A stretch of 64,000 nt of DNA. Origin: JAGVSR01 sp963825555. GTDB taxonomy: Bacteria; Pseudomonadota; Alphaproteobacteria; Rhizobiales; Hyphomicrobiaceae. The translations under genes and the position numbers were made by a program. Under the pieces are notes generated by a model. It had not been told where the DNA came from. It saw only the letters and a program-made list of their open reading frames with translations, and did no database searches. The stretch lies in contig CAWGTZ010000002.1 in assembly GCA_963825555.1 (NCBI GenBank), forward strand, positions 66,541 to 130,540. The letters are read 5' to 3'. Shown piece after piece: positions 9,058 to 18,373 of the stretch. The number at the start of each line of letters is the position of its first letter. Position 1 is the stretch's first letter.

Positions 9058-11258
9058 TCCGCACTCCTCACCCGAAACTTGGGCGGCGGACTCGTCTTGA
9101 GAGCTTGTCCACGCCCAGAAAGACTGGGGTTGGTCATGAAGTACTTGTGCGCATTGAACGCAGCCTCGCCGGGGGCCTGCCGGATTCGCTCCGATGACCC
9201 ATCAGGAAGGATGCGCCAGCTCTGCTGGTTGTCCATCAGGTTCGCAACCATAATCTGATTCAGCACCTGCTCGTGAACCGTCGGATTGAGCAACGGCAGC
9301 ATGGCCTCCACCCGCCGGTCCAGGTTGCGCGGCATCATGTCGGCGGAACTGATGTAGACGGCGGCTTTCGGCGAGGGAAGCGGCTCTCCTTGCCCGAAAC
9401 AATAGATTCGCGCGTGCTCCAGGAAGCGCCCGATGATGCTTTTGACCCGGATGTTATCCGAGAAGCCCGGAATGCCGGGCCGCAGGCAACACACGCCACG
9501 GCAGATGATGTCGATCTCGACGCCGGCCGCACTCGCCTCGTAGAGCGCATCGATGATCTGCGCATCGACGAGTGCATTCATCTTCATCCAGATGGCTGCG
9601 GGACGGCCGGCTTTGGCGTACCCGATCTCGTCGCGGATGTGCGTTAGGATCCGCTGCCGGATGCCAAGCGGGCTCGCCGACATCACCTCCAGTTCGCCGG
9701 GATTGCCGTAACCGGTGACGAAGTTCAGGATCCGCGTCACATCGCGCGCGACAGCGGGACTGCGCGTGAAGATCGAGAGGTCGGTATAGATCTTCGCGGT
9801 CTGCGGATGATAGTTGCCCGTGCCGATATGGCAGTAGGTGGCAAGCTCCGAGCCCTCGCGTCGCACCACGACACCGAGCTTCGCGTGCGTCTTGAGTTCG
9901 ATGAAACCATAAACGACATGCACGCCCGCGTTTTCCAGATCGCGGGCCCAGCGGATGTTGGCGGCCTCGTCGAAACGCGCCTTCAGCTCCACAACGGCCG
10001 TCACCGACTTTCCTGCTTCAACCGCTTCCTTGAGCGCGTTGACGATGGGGCTATCGCGCGACGTGCGATAGAGCGTCCACTTGATGGCCATCACGTTTGG
10101 GTCGTTCACTGCTTGACGCAGGAACTGCACCACCACATCGAAGCTCTCGTAGGGGTGATGGACGACGATGTCCTTCTTGCTGATCGCGGCGAAGCAATCG
10201 CCATTGTATTCTCGGATACGCTCGGGAAAGCGGATATTGAATGGCTTGAAGAGCAGGTCCGGCCGATCGGAGACGATGAGCTGGCTGGTATCGGACAATC
10301 CCAGCACGCCCTCCTTCACGAAGATCGCTTCCTCGCCGACTTCCAATTCCTCCGCCACGAGCCGGCGCAGCTTCTCAGGCATGCGGTTCTCGAGTTCCAG
10401 GCGGATCACATGGCCGCGGCGGCGGCGCTTCAATAGCGTCTCATAGGAACGGACAAGATCCTCGGCCTCTTCCTGCATTTCGATATCGCTGTCACGCAGC
10501 ACCCGGAAGGCACCCTTGGACTGGATCTCGAAGCCCATGAAGAGCTTGTCGAGAAACATGCCGATAAGCAGCTCCATCTGAATGAAGCGCAGTTCGTTCT
10601 CAGAGCTTTCCTCAGCCCGCAGCCTGATGAACCGCTCCAACTGCCCCGGGATCGGAATAAGCCCGCTCATCGTTCTGCCGTCGGCCTGGTTTTGCATGAT
10701 GACGGCGATCGTGAGCCCCTTGTTCAAAATGAACGGGAAGGGATGGGCAGGATCGACGGCGATTGGCGTCAGGATGGGAAAGATGTGCGTGAGGAAGAGG
10801 TTTTCGAGCCAGCGCCGTTCGCTGTCGGTCAAATTCTCAGGCTCGACGATCTGCAGACCGGCGTGGTCCAGCTCGTCTCGGATCGTGCGCCAGATGGCCT
10901 GCTTTTCGGCAACGATCGTCGCCACGAACTTGTTGATGGCGGCGAGCTGCTCGCTCGGCGTCAAGCCATCCTGGGTGGGCGTGGTCACTCCGGCGGCGAT
11001 CTGGCCATAAATGCCTGCCGCGCGAACCATGTAGAATTCATCGAGGTTCGAAGCCGATATCGAGAGGAACCGCAGACGCTCCAGGAGCGGGTGGCTCTCG
11101 TTCTTGGCCTCTTCCAGAACGCGGCGATTGAACTGCAGCCACGAAAGCTCACGGTTATAAAAGCGCTTCGGTCCGACCGGCTTCTCGATCACGGGCTTTT
11201 CCACCTCTTCGCCCGTCGCCGGGCTCTTGCTTGTCTTCTTGTCCTTTACTGGCGGCAT
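9054..11258 (-). CDS. ppk1: Polyphosphate kinase 1
   Basis: Makes polyphosphate from ATP at the inner membrane face. The 734-residue product has the PPK1 order: N-terminal helical domain (RFYNRELSWLQFNRRVLEEA), middle domain, then two phospholipase-D-like C-terminal domains. The catalytic-region histidines are visible in LKTHAKLGVVVRREG and YCHIGTGNYHPQTAKIYTD. The ATG start gives a Lys-rich leader before the conserved RFYNRELSW. Translation is probably coupled to ppx. An unrelated PPK2-type kinase occurs near 59 kb, so the strain had two polyphosphate kinase classes. Confidence 0.97.
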   Translation of the reverse strand: MPPVKDKKTSKSPATGEEVEKPVIEKPVGPKRFYNRELSWLQFNRRVLEEAKNESHPLLERLRFLSISASNLDEFYMVRAAGIYGQIAAGVTTPTQDGLTPSEQLAAINKFVATIVAEKQAIWRTIRDELDHAGLQIVEPENLTDSERRWLENLFLTHIFPILTPIAVDPAHPFPFILNKGLTIAVIMQNQADGRTMSGLIPIPGQLERFIRLRAEESSENELRFIQMELLIGMFLDKLFMGFEIQSKGAFRVLRDSDIEMQEEAEDLVRSYETLLKRRRRGHVIRLELENRMPEKLRRLVAEELEVGEEAIFVKEGVLGLSDTSQLIVSDRPDLLFKPFNIRFPERIREYNGDCFAAISKKDIVVHHPYESFDVVVQFLRQAVNDPNVMAIKWTLYRTSRDSPIVNALKEAVEAGKSVTAVVELKARFDEAANIRWARDLENAGVHVVYGFIELKTHAKLGVVVRREGSELATYCHIGTGNYHPQTAKIYTDLSIFTRSPAVARDVTRILNFVTGYGNPGELEVMSASPLGIRQRILTHIRDEIGYAKAGRPAAIWMKMNALVDAQIIDALYEASAAGVEIDIICRGVCCLRPGIPGFSDNIRVKSIIGRFLEHARIYCFGQGEPLPSPKAAVYISSADMMPRNLDRRVEAMLPLLNPTVHEQVLNQIMVANLMDNQQSWRILPDGSSERIRQAPGEAAFNAHKYFMTNPSLSGRGQALKTSPPPKFRVRSAD

Positions 11259-11325
11259 GGACCTTCACCTCGTTCGATTTGCCCAAACCGACTTAGCCCT
11301 GCTGTCTGCGACGATTGCATGACAG

Positions 11326-12045
11326 TCATTTCTTTCCAATCTCAGTCGCGCTCTCATCGGCCAGCGCCGCCAGGGCCTCGGCCGCCAGCCCCCGGGTCAC
11401 CCGCCTCTGGCGCGACAGAGCGAGCTGATCGCATTCCTTCACCAGTCTCTGCGCGGCCTCGAAAGATCGCTCCATGTGCAGGGCGAGATGGTTGACGACG
11501 TGGGGTTCCACGGTCAACTGCCGGTCGGAGAAGAGCTTCACCAGTACGGCCTTGAGAATGGCATCGTCAGGCGTCTCGATATGCACGAGCGGCAAGGCGC
11601 GCAAGCGCGAGCGTAGATCCGGCAGATCAATCGCCATCTCACCTGGCGGTATGGCCGAGGTGGCCAGCAGGGCATAGCCTTTCTCACGAACGAGATTGAG
11701 GAGATGAAAAAGGACCCTCTCGTTGCCAATCCCGCGGTCGAGATCCTCGATCGCAAGCGCCGTATGCTGTTCCAGGCTCGCGACGGCCTCATCCGACAGC
11801 TGCGTAGCCTGCAGACTTTCCGCGCCGGATTTCAGGCGCCAGACATTCGTCAGATGGCTTTTTCCCGAACCCGGAGGCCCGACCACGATGGCAGCCCGAG
11901 CGGTCCATTGCGGCCAGCCATCCACGAGCGCTACGGCCGCCTCGTTGCTTGCGCTGACAAGGAAATCCTCCAGCGCGAGAGCCGGCCGGTGCGGAAGATC
12001 GAGTACCAACTGTTCCGGGTTCACCTTCGGATCGGTTGCGCTCAT
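11326..12045 (-). CDS. hdaA: Hda-type regulatory inactivator of DnaA
   Basis: 239-residue AAA+ protein related to the DnaA ATPase domain but without its DNA-binding domain. A clamp-binding motif QLVLDL is at residues 12-17, as expected for Hda, which docks on the beta clamp and promotes ATP hydrolysis by DnaA after initiation. Walker A is VGPPGSGKSH near 55 and Walker B is ALAIEDLDRG near 96. It lies 67 bases upstream of ppk1 on the same strand and downstream of a CDP-alcohol phosphatidyltransferase, a neighbourhood common in Hyphomicrobiales. Confidence 0.93.
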   Translation of the reverse strand: MSATDPKVNPEQLVLDLPHRPALALEDFLVSASNEAAVALVDGWPQWTARAAIVVGPPGSGKSHLTNVWRLKSGAESLQATQLSDEAVASLEQHTALAIEDLDRGIGNERVLFHLLNLVREKGYALLATSAIPPGEMAIDLPDLRSRLRALPLVHIETPDDAILKAVLVKLFSDRQLTVEPHVVNHLALHMERSFEAAQRLVKECDQLALSRQRRVTRGLAAEALAALADESATEIGKK

Positions 12046-12078
12046 GCCTGCCGTTCCACTGTAATCGAACCGGACACG

Positions 12079-12639
12079 CTAGGCCCCCTTGCCGGGGTCG
12101 GGACTGTCGGCCGCCGACATGTGCCGCAGCCACATATCGAGATAGGCTGCGAGCGAAGCGAACGTCAACGCGCCTGTCAGACCAACGAGCACAAACCTCA
12201 AATTCTCCCAGCCCAGCGCGAAGGCTTGATCGGCCAGCACCACTCCCACCAGCAGAACCAGGGCAGCCGTGTTGGCTTTGCTCACGAGAATTGGCTTCAT
12301 GGCGAACGGACGGTCCATCAGCCAGGCCAGCACCACGCCTGCGACGATGAGGATATCGCGCGAGACGACGGCGATAACCAGCCACGAGGGAAGCGCCCCC
12401 GAGACGCCCAGCGCGATGAACACGCTGACGATCAGCAATTTGTCCGCGATCGGATCGAGGTAGGACCCCAATTCCGTCTGCCAATCAAACCTCTTGGCCA
12501 GATAGCCGTCGATCGCGTCCGAAATGCCCGCAACCAGGAAGGCGTAAAAGGCCAGCTGAGATTGCCCCGTCACCAGCAGCCAGAAAATGACCGGAACAAG
12601 AATAACGCGGCCGGTCGTGATGATATTGGGAAGGCTCAC
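12079..12639 (-). CDS. CDP-alcohol phosphatidyltransferase (PgsA-like)
   Basis: Integral membrane enzyme of about 186 residues that transfers a phosphatidyl group from CDP-diacylglycerol to an alcohol. The signature is present as DAIDGYLAKRF...GSYLDPIADK, giving the D-x2-D-G and G-x3-D-x3-D residues that bind the metal and CDP; Lys replaces the usual Arg after Ala. Four to six hydrophobic helices follow. The GTG start (VSLPNIITTGRV) matches family N-termini; the longer frame from 12756 would add 39 poorly conserved residues. The substrate alcohol (glycerol phosphate or another) cannot be told from sequence. Confidence 0.88.
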   Translation of the reverse strand: MSLPNIITTGRVILVPVIFWLLVTGQSQLAFYAFLVAGISDAIDGYLAKRFDWQTELGSYLDPIADKLLIVSVFIALGVSGALPSWLVIAVVSRDILIVAGVVLAWLMDRPFAMKPILVSKANTAALVLLVGVVLADQAFALGWENLRFVLVGLTGALTFASLAAYLDMWLRHMSAADSPDPGKGA

Positions 12640-12825
12640 GATAACATCTTCGAATTGAGGGCAAAAACCAGCCCGGCGGCTCGGAAACAACCAGGGCTTC
12701 ATGGGAGTAGCCCTGCCTTTAGCCGAACCGAGCGGTATCGTCGAGACGAGTGCCACGCAGGGCGCGATCCGGCAAGAGGAAGCGGGGCGAAAACACCTAC
12801 CATTGGCCGGATTGTCCCCGAAAGG

Positions 12826-14010
12826 TCAGCGGCGTTGCGACCGCATGACCAGAACGCCCCCCGCATTCTGCAGGGAGATCCCGTAACCGGCGAGCGCCTG
12901 GGCAAGGGCCGGCCCCCCACCCGGATACTTCACGCTGATGGTCGCCCGGCCGGCCGACACCGAGCCGATCCGGATATCGTCGATCCCCGGGGCCTCGAGA
13001 AGCACACGGCGCATTTCGTCCCATTCGCCCTTTTCAGCGAATTCCGCCTCGAAGGCGACGTCCTGGCCGCCGCCAAAGCCGCCCGCGCCGCCATAGGCGG
13101 CACCACCATACCCGCCGTCTCCAAAGCCGCCCGGCCCATAAGCTGCCGCGCCAGGCACGCCCCTTTCATTCACGGCCTTCCAGCGACCCTCCAGAATGCC
13201 CTGCGAGACGACCGCGGCGAGTTCCAGCGTGTAGGCGACATCGCCGTCGTTAAGGCGATAGCTTCTCTTCAGCGAGAACGGGCCGACGGCATCCTGCCCG
13301 GCGAGCAGAACGTGAACGCGCTGCCCCGCCGTGTCCACTTCAGCGATTGCCACCAACACCTGATCCGTACCGTAGGCGGCCGCGAGCGCCGTGACCGACG
13401 CGGTCGGATCGCCTTCCAGCCCCTGCAGCACATCGGCGCCGATCTCGGGTTTCAAAGCTTCAATACGAACAGGCGTAACCGTGTTGGTCAGATCCAGCGA
13501 CGGCCACACACTGGCCCACGTTCCACTGGCCGGCCCCACCTCGCCAGAACTTTTCGCGTCCCGGACCAGCGGCACGAGCAGGGTCTGCGGCGCCTGTGTG
13601 TCCACATACGGGATGCCTTGCCGCGTCAGCAGATCGCGGACCTGGGCGGCCTGAAATGAGAAGTCGAGGCTCGCGATGTAGCGGGTCGCCGAATTGCGTT
13701 CCGAGCGCACGGCCACGCCGTCGATGAGTGACGCGGCATCGACCTCACCCAGCCGCTCGAGACTTCTGTAGGCCGTCACCGGCACGATACGTTTCAGGAG
13801 TGAGCGGAATGCCGCCTTCTGGCCGTCGGCGATGGCGGTTTCCTTCGCTGCGACCGCATTCTTGGCGCGCGCCTCGACAGGATAGTTGGCAATCGTATAG
13901 GCCCGGTCCCCTGCCGGGGCCGCCGCGACAGACGCGGCCGCCCCGGCAAGACCGGCGAGCACGACCCCGGTCAGGACCGCGGTCGGCGCATGGAAACCTG
14001 TCGATCGCAT
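12826..14010 (-). CDS. DUF2066 domain protein, secreted
   Basis: 394-residue protein of unknown function. Residues 1-31 are a Sec signal peptide (AAASVAAAPA), so it is periplasmic or envelope-bound. The DUF2066 region covers most of the chain, starting at the AYTIANYPVEARAKNA segment. A Gly/Tyr/Ala-rich linker (about 280-310, repeats of GGYGGAAYGGAG type) separates a C-terminal piece of about 80 residues. It is upstream of the phosphatidyltransferase and hda on the same strand and divergent from purM, as in related genomes. Confidence 0.85.
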   Translation of the reverse strand: MRSTGFHAPTAVLTGVVLAGLAGAAASVAAAPAGDRAYTIANYPVEARAKNAVAAKETAIADGQKAAFRSLLKRIVPVTAYRSLERLGEVDAASLIDGVAVRSERNSATRYIASLDFSFQAAQVRDLLTRQGIPYVDTQAPQTLLVPLVRDAKSSGEVGPASGTWASVWPSLDLTNTVTPVRIEALKPEIGADVLQGLEGDPTASVTALAAAYGTDQVLVAIAEVDTAGQRVHVLLAGQDAVGPFSLKRSYRLNDGDVAYTLELAAVVSQGILEGRWKAVNERGVPGAAAYGPGGFGDGGYGGAAYGGAGGFGGGQDVAFEAEFAEKGEWDEMRRVLLEAPGIDDIRIGSVSAGRATISVKYPGGGPALAQALAGYGISLQNAGGVLVMRSQRR

Positions 14011-14231
14011 CCCTTATGACCTTCCGGAACGTGTGGATTTCACCGGGACGCGGCCCCGGACCGTCCCGGCGAGTTGCCGCCGGGCCCCCAAGCTGATAGA
14101 GCGCCCCATGTTCTGGCGAGCAATCGGGCGAAAATCGGGACGCACGTGGCGTTCAATACCGTCCCGCTCCACGGAGCGTCACAGATAATTGCCCGCGGCA
14201 GAGCCCGGGCCCGACAGAATACCGGGGTTGC

Positions 14232-15356
14232 ATGGTCCAGTCCAACGACGACAAATCCGGACCCATCACGTATCGCGATTCCGGGGTCGATATCGATGCC
14301 GGCAATGCGCTCGTCCATGCCATTAAACCTCTGGTGAAGGCGACACGGCGCGCGGGCGCGGACGCCGACCTCGGCGGCTTCGGGGGACTATTCGACCTCA
14401 AGGCGGCGGGTTTCCGCGATCCGATCCTGGTCGCCGCCAATGACGGCGTGGGCACCAAGCTCAAAATCGCCATCGACAGCGGACGGCATACGACCATCGG
14501 CATCGACCTTGTGGCCATGTGCGTCAACGACCTCGTCGTGCAGGGGGCAGAGCCGCTTTTCTTCCTCGACTATTACGCGACGGGCCATCTCGACGTTGCG
14601 GTCGCCCGCGACGTGGTGGCCGGCATAGCGGAAGGCTGCCGGCTTGCGGGCTGCGCCCTCATCGGCGGCGAGACTGCCGAAATGCCCGGCATGTATCACA
14701 AGGGCGACTATGATCTGGCCGGCTTCGCTGTCGGCGCAGTGGAGCGGGGAGAGATACTGCCCCGTACCGACATGACGGTGGGCGACGTGCTGATCGGGCT
14801 CCCGTCCTCAGGCGTGCATTCGAACGGGTACAGTCTCGTGCGCCGGCTTGCGGCGAGTGAAAACATTGGCTGGAACGATCCCTCCCCATGGGCCGCGGAG
14901 ACGACGTTCGGCGAGGCTTTGCTGACGCCCACGCGGATTTACGTGAAGTCCGTCCTCGCGGCCATCGAAGCCACGGGCGGCGCCTCCGACGGCGCCGTCA
15001 AGGGCCTCTCCCACATCACCGGTGGCGGACTTTCGGAGAACCTGCCACGCGTCCTGCCCGATACGGTCGCAGCCGCCATCGATCTGACCGCGATTGCCGT
15101 CCCGCCTGTCTTCGGATGGCTCGCGAAGGCCGGCCGTCTCAGCGACGGAGAGATGCTCCGCACGTTCAACTGCGGCATCGGCATGATCGTGATCGCAGAC
15201 AGGGCCCGCGCAGGCGAGGTGGTCCAGTCTCTGACCGAAGCGGGCGAAGCGCCCGTCGTTCTCGGCGAAATCGTCACGCCCTCCGGCGAACGCTCCGATG
15301 CCAAAGGCAAAGGGGAAGCCTGGGCCGTGAACTACGAAGGCCGGCTCAAGTACTGA
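14232..15356 (+). CDS. purM: Phosphoribosylformylglycinamidine cyclo-ligase
   Basis: AIR synthetase, closing the imidazole ring in purine biosynthesis with ATP. At 374 residues it is slightly longer than typical because of an N-terminal leader. Seen: ITYRDSGVDIDAGNALV at the N-terminus, the ATP-binding stretch AANDGVGTKLKIA near 75, GGETAEMPGMYHKGDYDLAGF near 155, and GLPSSGVHSNGYSLVR near 200. Oddity: purN, which usually follows and often overlaps purM, is missing here, and pepF converges from the other strand 51 bases downstream. Confidence 0.97.
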   Translation: MVQSNDDKSGPITYRDSGVDIDAGNALVHAIKPLVKATRRAGADADLGGFGGLFDLKAAGFRDPILVAANDGVGTKLKIAIDSGRHTTIGIDLVAMCVNDLVVQGAEPLFFLDYYATGHLDVAVARDVVAGIAEGCRLAGCALIGGETAEMPGMYHKGDYDLAGFAVGAVERGEILPRTDMTVGDVLIGLPSSGVHSNGYSLVRRLAASENIGWNDPSPWAAETTFGEALLTPTRIYVKSVLAAIEATGGASDGAVKGLSHITGGGLSENLPRVLPDTVAAAIDLTAIAVPPVFGWLAKAGRLSDGEMLRTFNCGIGMIVIADRARAGEVVQSLTEAGEAPVVLGEIVTPSGERSDAKGKGEAWAVNYEGRLKY

Positions 15357-15407
15357 TCCGGCGTCTCTCCCCGCCCTGGCCGAACCAAAACGGGGAGAGG
15401 GATGCCC

Positions 15408-17225
15408 TCAGGCGACCTTTTCCATCGCTTCCAGCTCGTCGATCATGCCTTCGATGACACGCAGGCCCTTGTTCCAGAACTCCGGATCACGCGCATCAAG
15501 GCCAAACGGTGCCAGAAGCTCCGAATGATGCTTGGAGCCCCCCGCCTTCAGCATGTCGAAATACTTCGCGACGAAGCCTGGGTGTGCCTCCTGATAAAGT
15601 CCGTAGAGGGAGTTCACGAGGCAATCGCCGAAGGCATACGCGTAGACGTAGAACGGCGAGTTGATGAAGTGCGGGATGTAGGTCCAGAAGACCTCGTAGC
15701 CCGGCTTGAAGTCGATCGCCGGCCCGAGGCTCTCGCGCTGCACATCGAGCCAGAACTCGTTGAGCTGGTCCGACGTCAGCTCGCCCGTGCGGCGGCCTTC
15801 GTGCACCTTGCGTTCGAACGAATAGAACGCGATCTGGCGCACGACCGTGTTCAGCATGTCCTCGACCTTGCCCGCGATCATCGCCTTCTTCTCGCGCGGA
15901 TCCTTTGTGTCGGCGAGCAGAGCGCGGAAGGTCAGCATCTCGCCGAAGACAGAGGCGGTCTCGGCCAGCGTCAGCGGCGTCGGCGCGAGCAGCGCGCCCT
16001 GCTCGCGGGCCAGCATCTGGTGGACGCCGTGGCCCAGCTCATGCGCAAGCGTCATCACATCCCGTGGCTTGCCCTGGTAGTTCATGAGCACATACGGATG
16101 CACGCTCGGCACGGTGGATGCGGAGAACGCACCCTGTGCCTTGCCCTCGCGCACCGGCGCATCGATCCAGCCCTTCTCGAAGAACTCCTTCGCCGTGGCG
16201 GCCATCTCGGGCGCGAACTTCCCATAGGCGGCAAGCACCGTGTCCTCGGCCTCCTTCCATGTGAAGATGCGCTCGGGCTTGTCGGGCAACGGTGCGTTGC
16301 GGTCCCAATGGTTGAGCTTCTCCATGCCCAGCCAGCGCGCTTTCATCGCGTAGTAGCGATGCGACAGGCGCGGATAGGCCGCGCGGACGGAGGCGACCAG
16401 CGCATCGACGACGGGCGCTTCGACGCGGTTCGCCAGATGCCGGCTGTCGGCGACATCCTTGAAGCCGCGCCAGCGGTCGGAAATTTCCTTGTCCTTGGCG
16501 AGCGTGTTGGTAATGAGCGTGAAGAGGCGCACGTTCTCGCCAAAGACCTTCGCCAAGGCCTCAGCGCCTGCCTTGCGGCGCGCGCCATCCGGATGAGACA
16601 AAAGGTTGAGCGTAGGCTCCAGCGACAAGGGCTCGCGCTCGCCCGCGACCGGGAAACGCAAAGTCGTCATCGTCTCGTTGAAAAGGCGCGAGAAGGCGCT
16701 GCGCGAGGTCTGGCTTTTTTCGGTGAAGAGCCGCTCGATTCTCTCCTCGAGCTGATATGGCTTCTCGCGGCGCAGATCGTCGAGCCAGGGCTTGTAGTGC
16801 GCCAGCGCCGGAACCTTCAAAGCTTCGGCCAGAACGGCCTCCTCGATCTGATTGAGTTCGAGTTCCAAGAAGATGAGGTCGGTGCCGATGCGTGTCAGCG
16901 CCTCGTTGGTATCGCCGAAGAACTTGGCGCGCGCCGGATCGGCCTGGTTGGCGTAATAGTACAGGCCCGCGTAGGAGGCGAGCTTGCCCATAAGATCCGA
17001 AAGATCCTCATAGGCCTTGATGACGGCAGCAAGTTCGGCGCCGTCCTTGGCCAGTTCGGAAAGCTTACCCTGACACTTCACTTTCAGAGCCTGAGCATCG
17101 CGCTCGGACCGGGCCAGGTCGCGCGCGACCTCCGGAGCATCCGGCGAGGCGTAGAGGTCGGAAAGATCCCACTCGGGCATCGAACCGAGATCACGCATTT
17201 GGGAAGCCGGGGCAGCAGTGCTCAT
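15408..17225 (-). CDS. pepF: Oligoendopeptidase F, peptidase family M3B
   Basis: 605-residue cytoplasmic zinc metallopeptidase that hydrolyses oligopeptides. The zinc motif HELGH is visible in TLAHELGHGVHQM near residue 393, with the third ligand expected in TASVFGEM about 27 residues later. Length and order match the PepF group: a helical N-terminal half, then the catalytic half ending in FWNKGLRVIEGMIDELE. It converges with purM. The ATG giving MSTAAPASQMRDLG is accepted; the second Met ten residues in is an alternative. Confidence 0.95.
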   Translation of the reverse strand: MSTAAPASQMRDLGSMPEWDLSDLYASPDAPEVARDLARSERDAQALKVKCQGKLSELAKDGAELAAVIKAYEDLSDLMGKLASYAGLYYYANQADPARAKFFGDTNEALTRIGTDLIFLELELNQIEEAVLAEALKVPALAHYKPWLDDLRREKPYQLEERIERLFTEKSQTSRSAFSRLFNETMTTLRFPVAGEREPLSLEPTLNLLSHPDGARRKAGAEALAKVFGENVRLFTLITNTLAKDKEISDRWRGFKDVADSRHLANRVEAPVVDALVASVRAAYPRLSHRYYAMKARWLGMEKLNHWDRNAPLPDKPERIFTWKEAEDTVLAAYGKFAPEMAATAKEFFEKGWIDAPVREGKAQGAFSASTVPSVHPYVLMNYQGKPRDVMTLAHELGHGVHQMLAREQGALLAPTPLTLAETASVFGEMLTFRALLADTKDPREKKAMIAGKVEDMLNTVVRQIAFYSFERKVHEGRRTGELTSDQLNEFWLDVQRESLGPAIDFKPGYEVFWTYIPHFINSPFYVYAYAFGDCLVNSLYGLYQEAHPGFVAKYFDMLKAGGSKHHSELLAPFGLDARDPEFWNKGLRVIEGMIDELEAMEKVA

Positions 17226-17474
17226 GAAGTCCTCTCGTCGATGGCTGACAATGTCGGGAAAGCCCGGCGGAACGGGCGCTTCAGCCTCCAGTTAAGGCCG
17301 CGACCGCCCCGGGGCAAGATATTGCCGCATAATCCCAAAGTCGCGGCCGTGAAACACTTCGGGGGTTTCACGGGACAGTGTTTTTACGAAACTCAACTAC
17401 GTTCGCACCAAAAGTCATCGTCCGGACCCGCATCATCTTGTGGGCGGCGCTGCCTGCACCCATAATCCAGGCAG

Positions 17475-18164
17475 TTGAAACAGAAGAACGAGGACTTATT
17501 GAATACCTTCGACCTGACCGTCATCACCACCTTGTTTGGAGCAGTCGCCCTGTTCCTTTTGACGGCCTTCCTTCGCCACCGCAGGCGGCTGCACTACATC
17601 GACACCTATGACTGGCCCCCGGGCTTGCTGAAGCGCCTGAGGACACATCACGCCAGCCTCACCAGTGCGGAAATCGACCGCATCGGGCTTGGTCTCAAGC
17701 AGTTCTTTCGCGCGTATCTCAAGGGCGGTCGCCGCCACGTCGCCATGCCCTCGCAGGCCGCCGACGATCTCTGGCACGAGTTCATCCTCTACACGAGGGC
17801 CTACGAGACTTTCTGCAAGAATGCCTTTGGCACCTTCCTGCATCACACGCCGGCCGCCGCGCTCGCGCCGAGACACAAGCGGAACAACGAAGGCCTGCGG
17901 CGGGTTTGGTGGCAAGCCTGCCGGGAGGAGGGCATCGACCCCCGGACGCCTACGGCATTGCCTCTCCTTTTCGCGCTCGATGGTGATCTCAAGATTCCCG
18001 GCGGCTACCGCTATGTGCCCGATTGCAAGTCCCTCCGCCATGGCGGGACGGCCGGCACGCAATGCGGCGCCGGATTTTCCGACAGTTCCATCGACGGCGG
18101 CACGGACGGCCTGGGCGACAGCGGCGGCGATGGGGGTGACGGGGGCGGCTGCGGCGGCGACTGA
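17475..18164 (+). CDS. GRDP-like glycine-rich domain protein with membrane anchor
   Basis: 229 residues. One membrane segment lies near residues 13-32 (LTVITTLFGAVALFLLTAFL). The central part carries the GRDP-like pattern best known from plant and fungal glycine-rich proteins: PSQAADDLWHEFILYTRAYETFCKNAFG, then a His pair in FLHHTP. The tail (about 195-229) is Gly/Asp-rich and ends GGDGGGCGGD, a tail style also seen on bacterial TIGR04222 membrane proteins. Function is unknown. It is monocistronic. The WHEFILYT and FLHHTP motifs make the family call reasonable. Confidence 0.75.
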   Translation: MKQKNEDLLNTFDLTVITTLFGAVALFLLTAFLRHRRRLHYIDTYDWPPGLLKRLRTHHASLTSAEIDRIGLGLKQFFRAYLKGGRRHVAMPSQAADDLWHEFILYTRAYETFCKNAFGTFLHHTPAAALAPRHKRNNEGLRRVWWQACREEGIDPRTPTALPLLFALDGDLKIPGGYRYVPDCKSLRHGGTAGTQCGAGFSDSSIDGGTDGLGDSGGDGGDGGGCGGD

Positions 18165-18373
18165 CCCGCCCGCCATTGACTGAAAAAAGGACGCCAATTC
18201 AGCCTTCTCTCAAAAAAGGCTCAAGGTGATAAGGCCTGAAACCTCCTGTTTACCGTTCTCGGGCACTCTCACCTCCGTAGCGTCGAGTTGTCGGCGGGTT
18301 CTGTGTCCTTGTCTGGGACGCATAGAAAGGAACCGCGGGCATCAGTTTCAGTTGTGTTGAGTACGAGTGCCAC

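Noticed and set aside
7837..9258. Long plus-strand frame opposite ppx and the end of ppk1
   Set aside because: Antisense shadow of two conserved genes with no family resemblance.
11259..11325. Possible Pho box upstream of ppk1 (CTGTCATGCAATCGTCGC on the minus strand)
   Set aside because: Only the first half matches; the second repeat is too poor.
11704..13659. 651-codon plus-strand frame opposite hda, the phosphatidyltransferase and the DUF2066 gene
   Set aside because: Runs across three well-supported minus-strand genes; Arg/His/Gln-rich artefact.
14011..14231. Purine riboswitch before purM
   Set aside because: No purine aptamer core is visible and such switches are not expected in this group.
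15402..17465. 687-codon plus-strand frame opposite pepF
   Set aside because: Antisense shadow; pepF has a complete HELGH active site.
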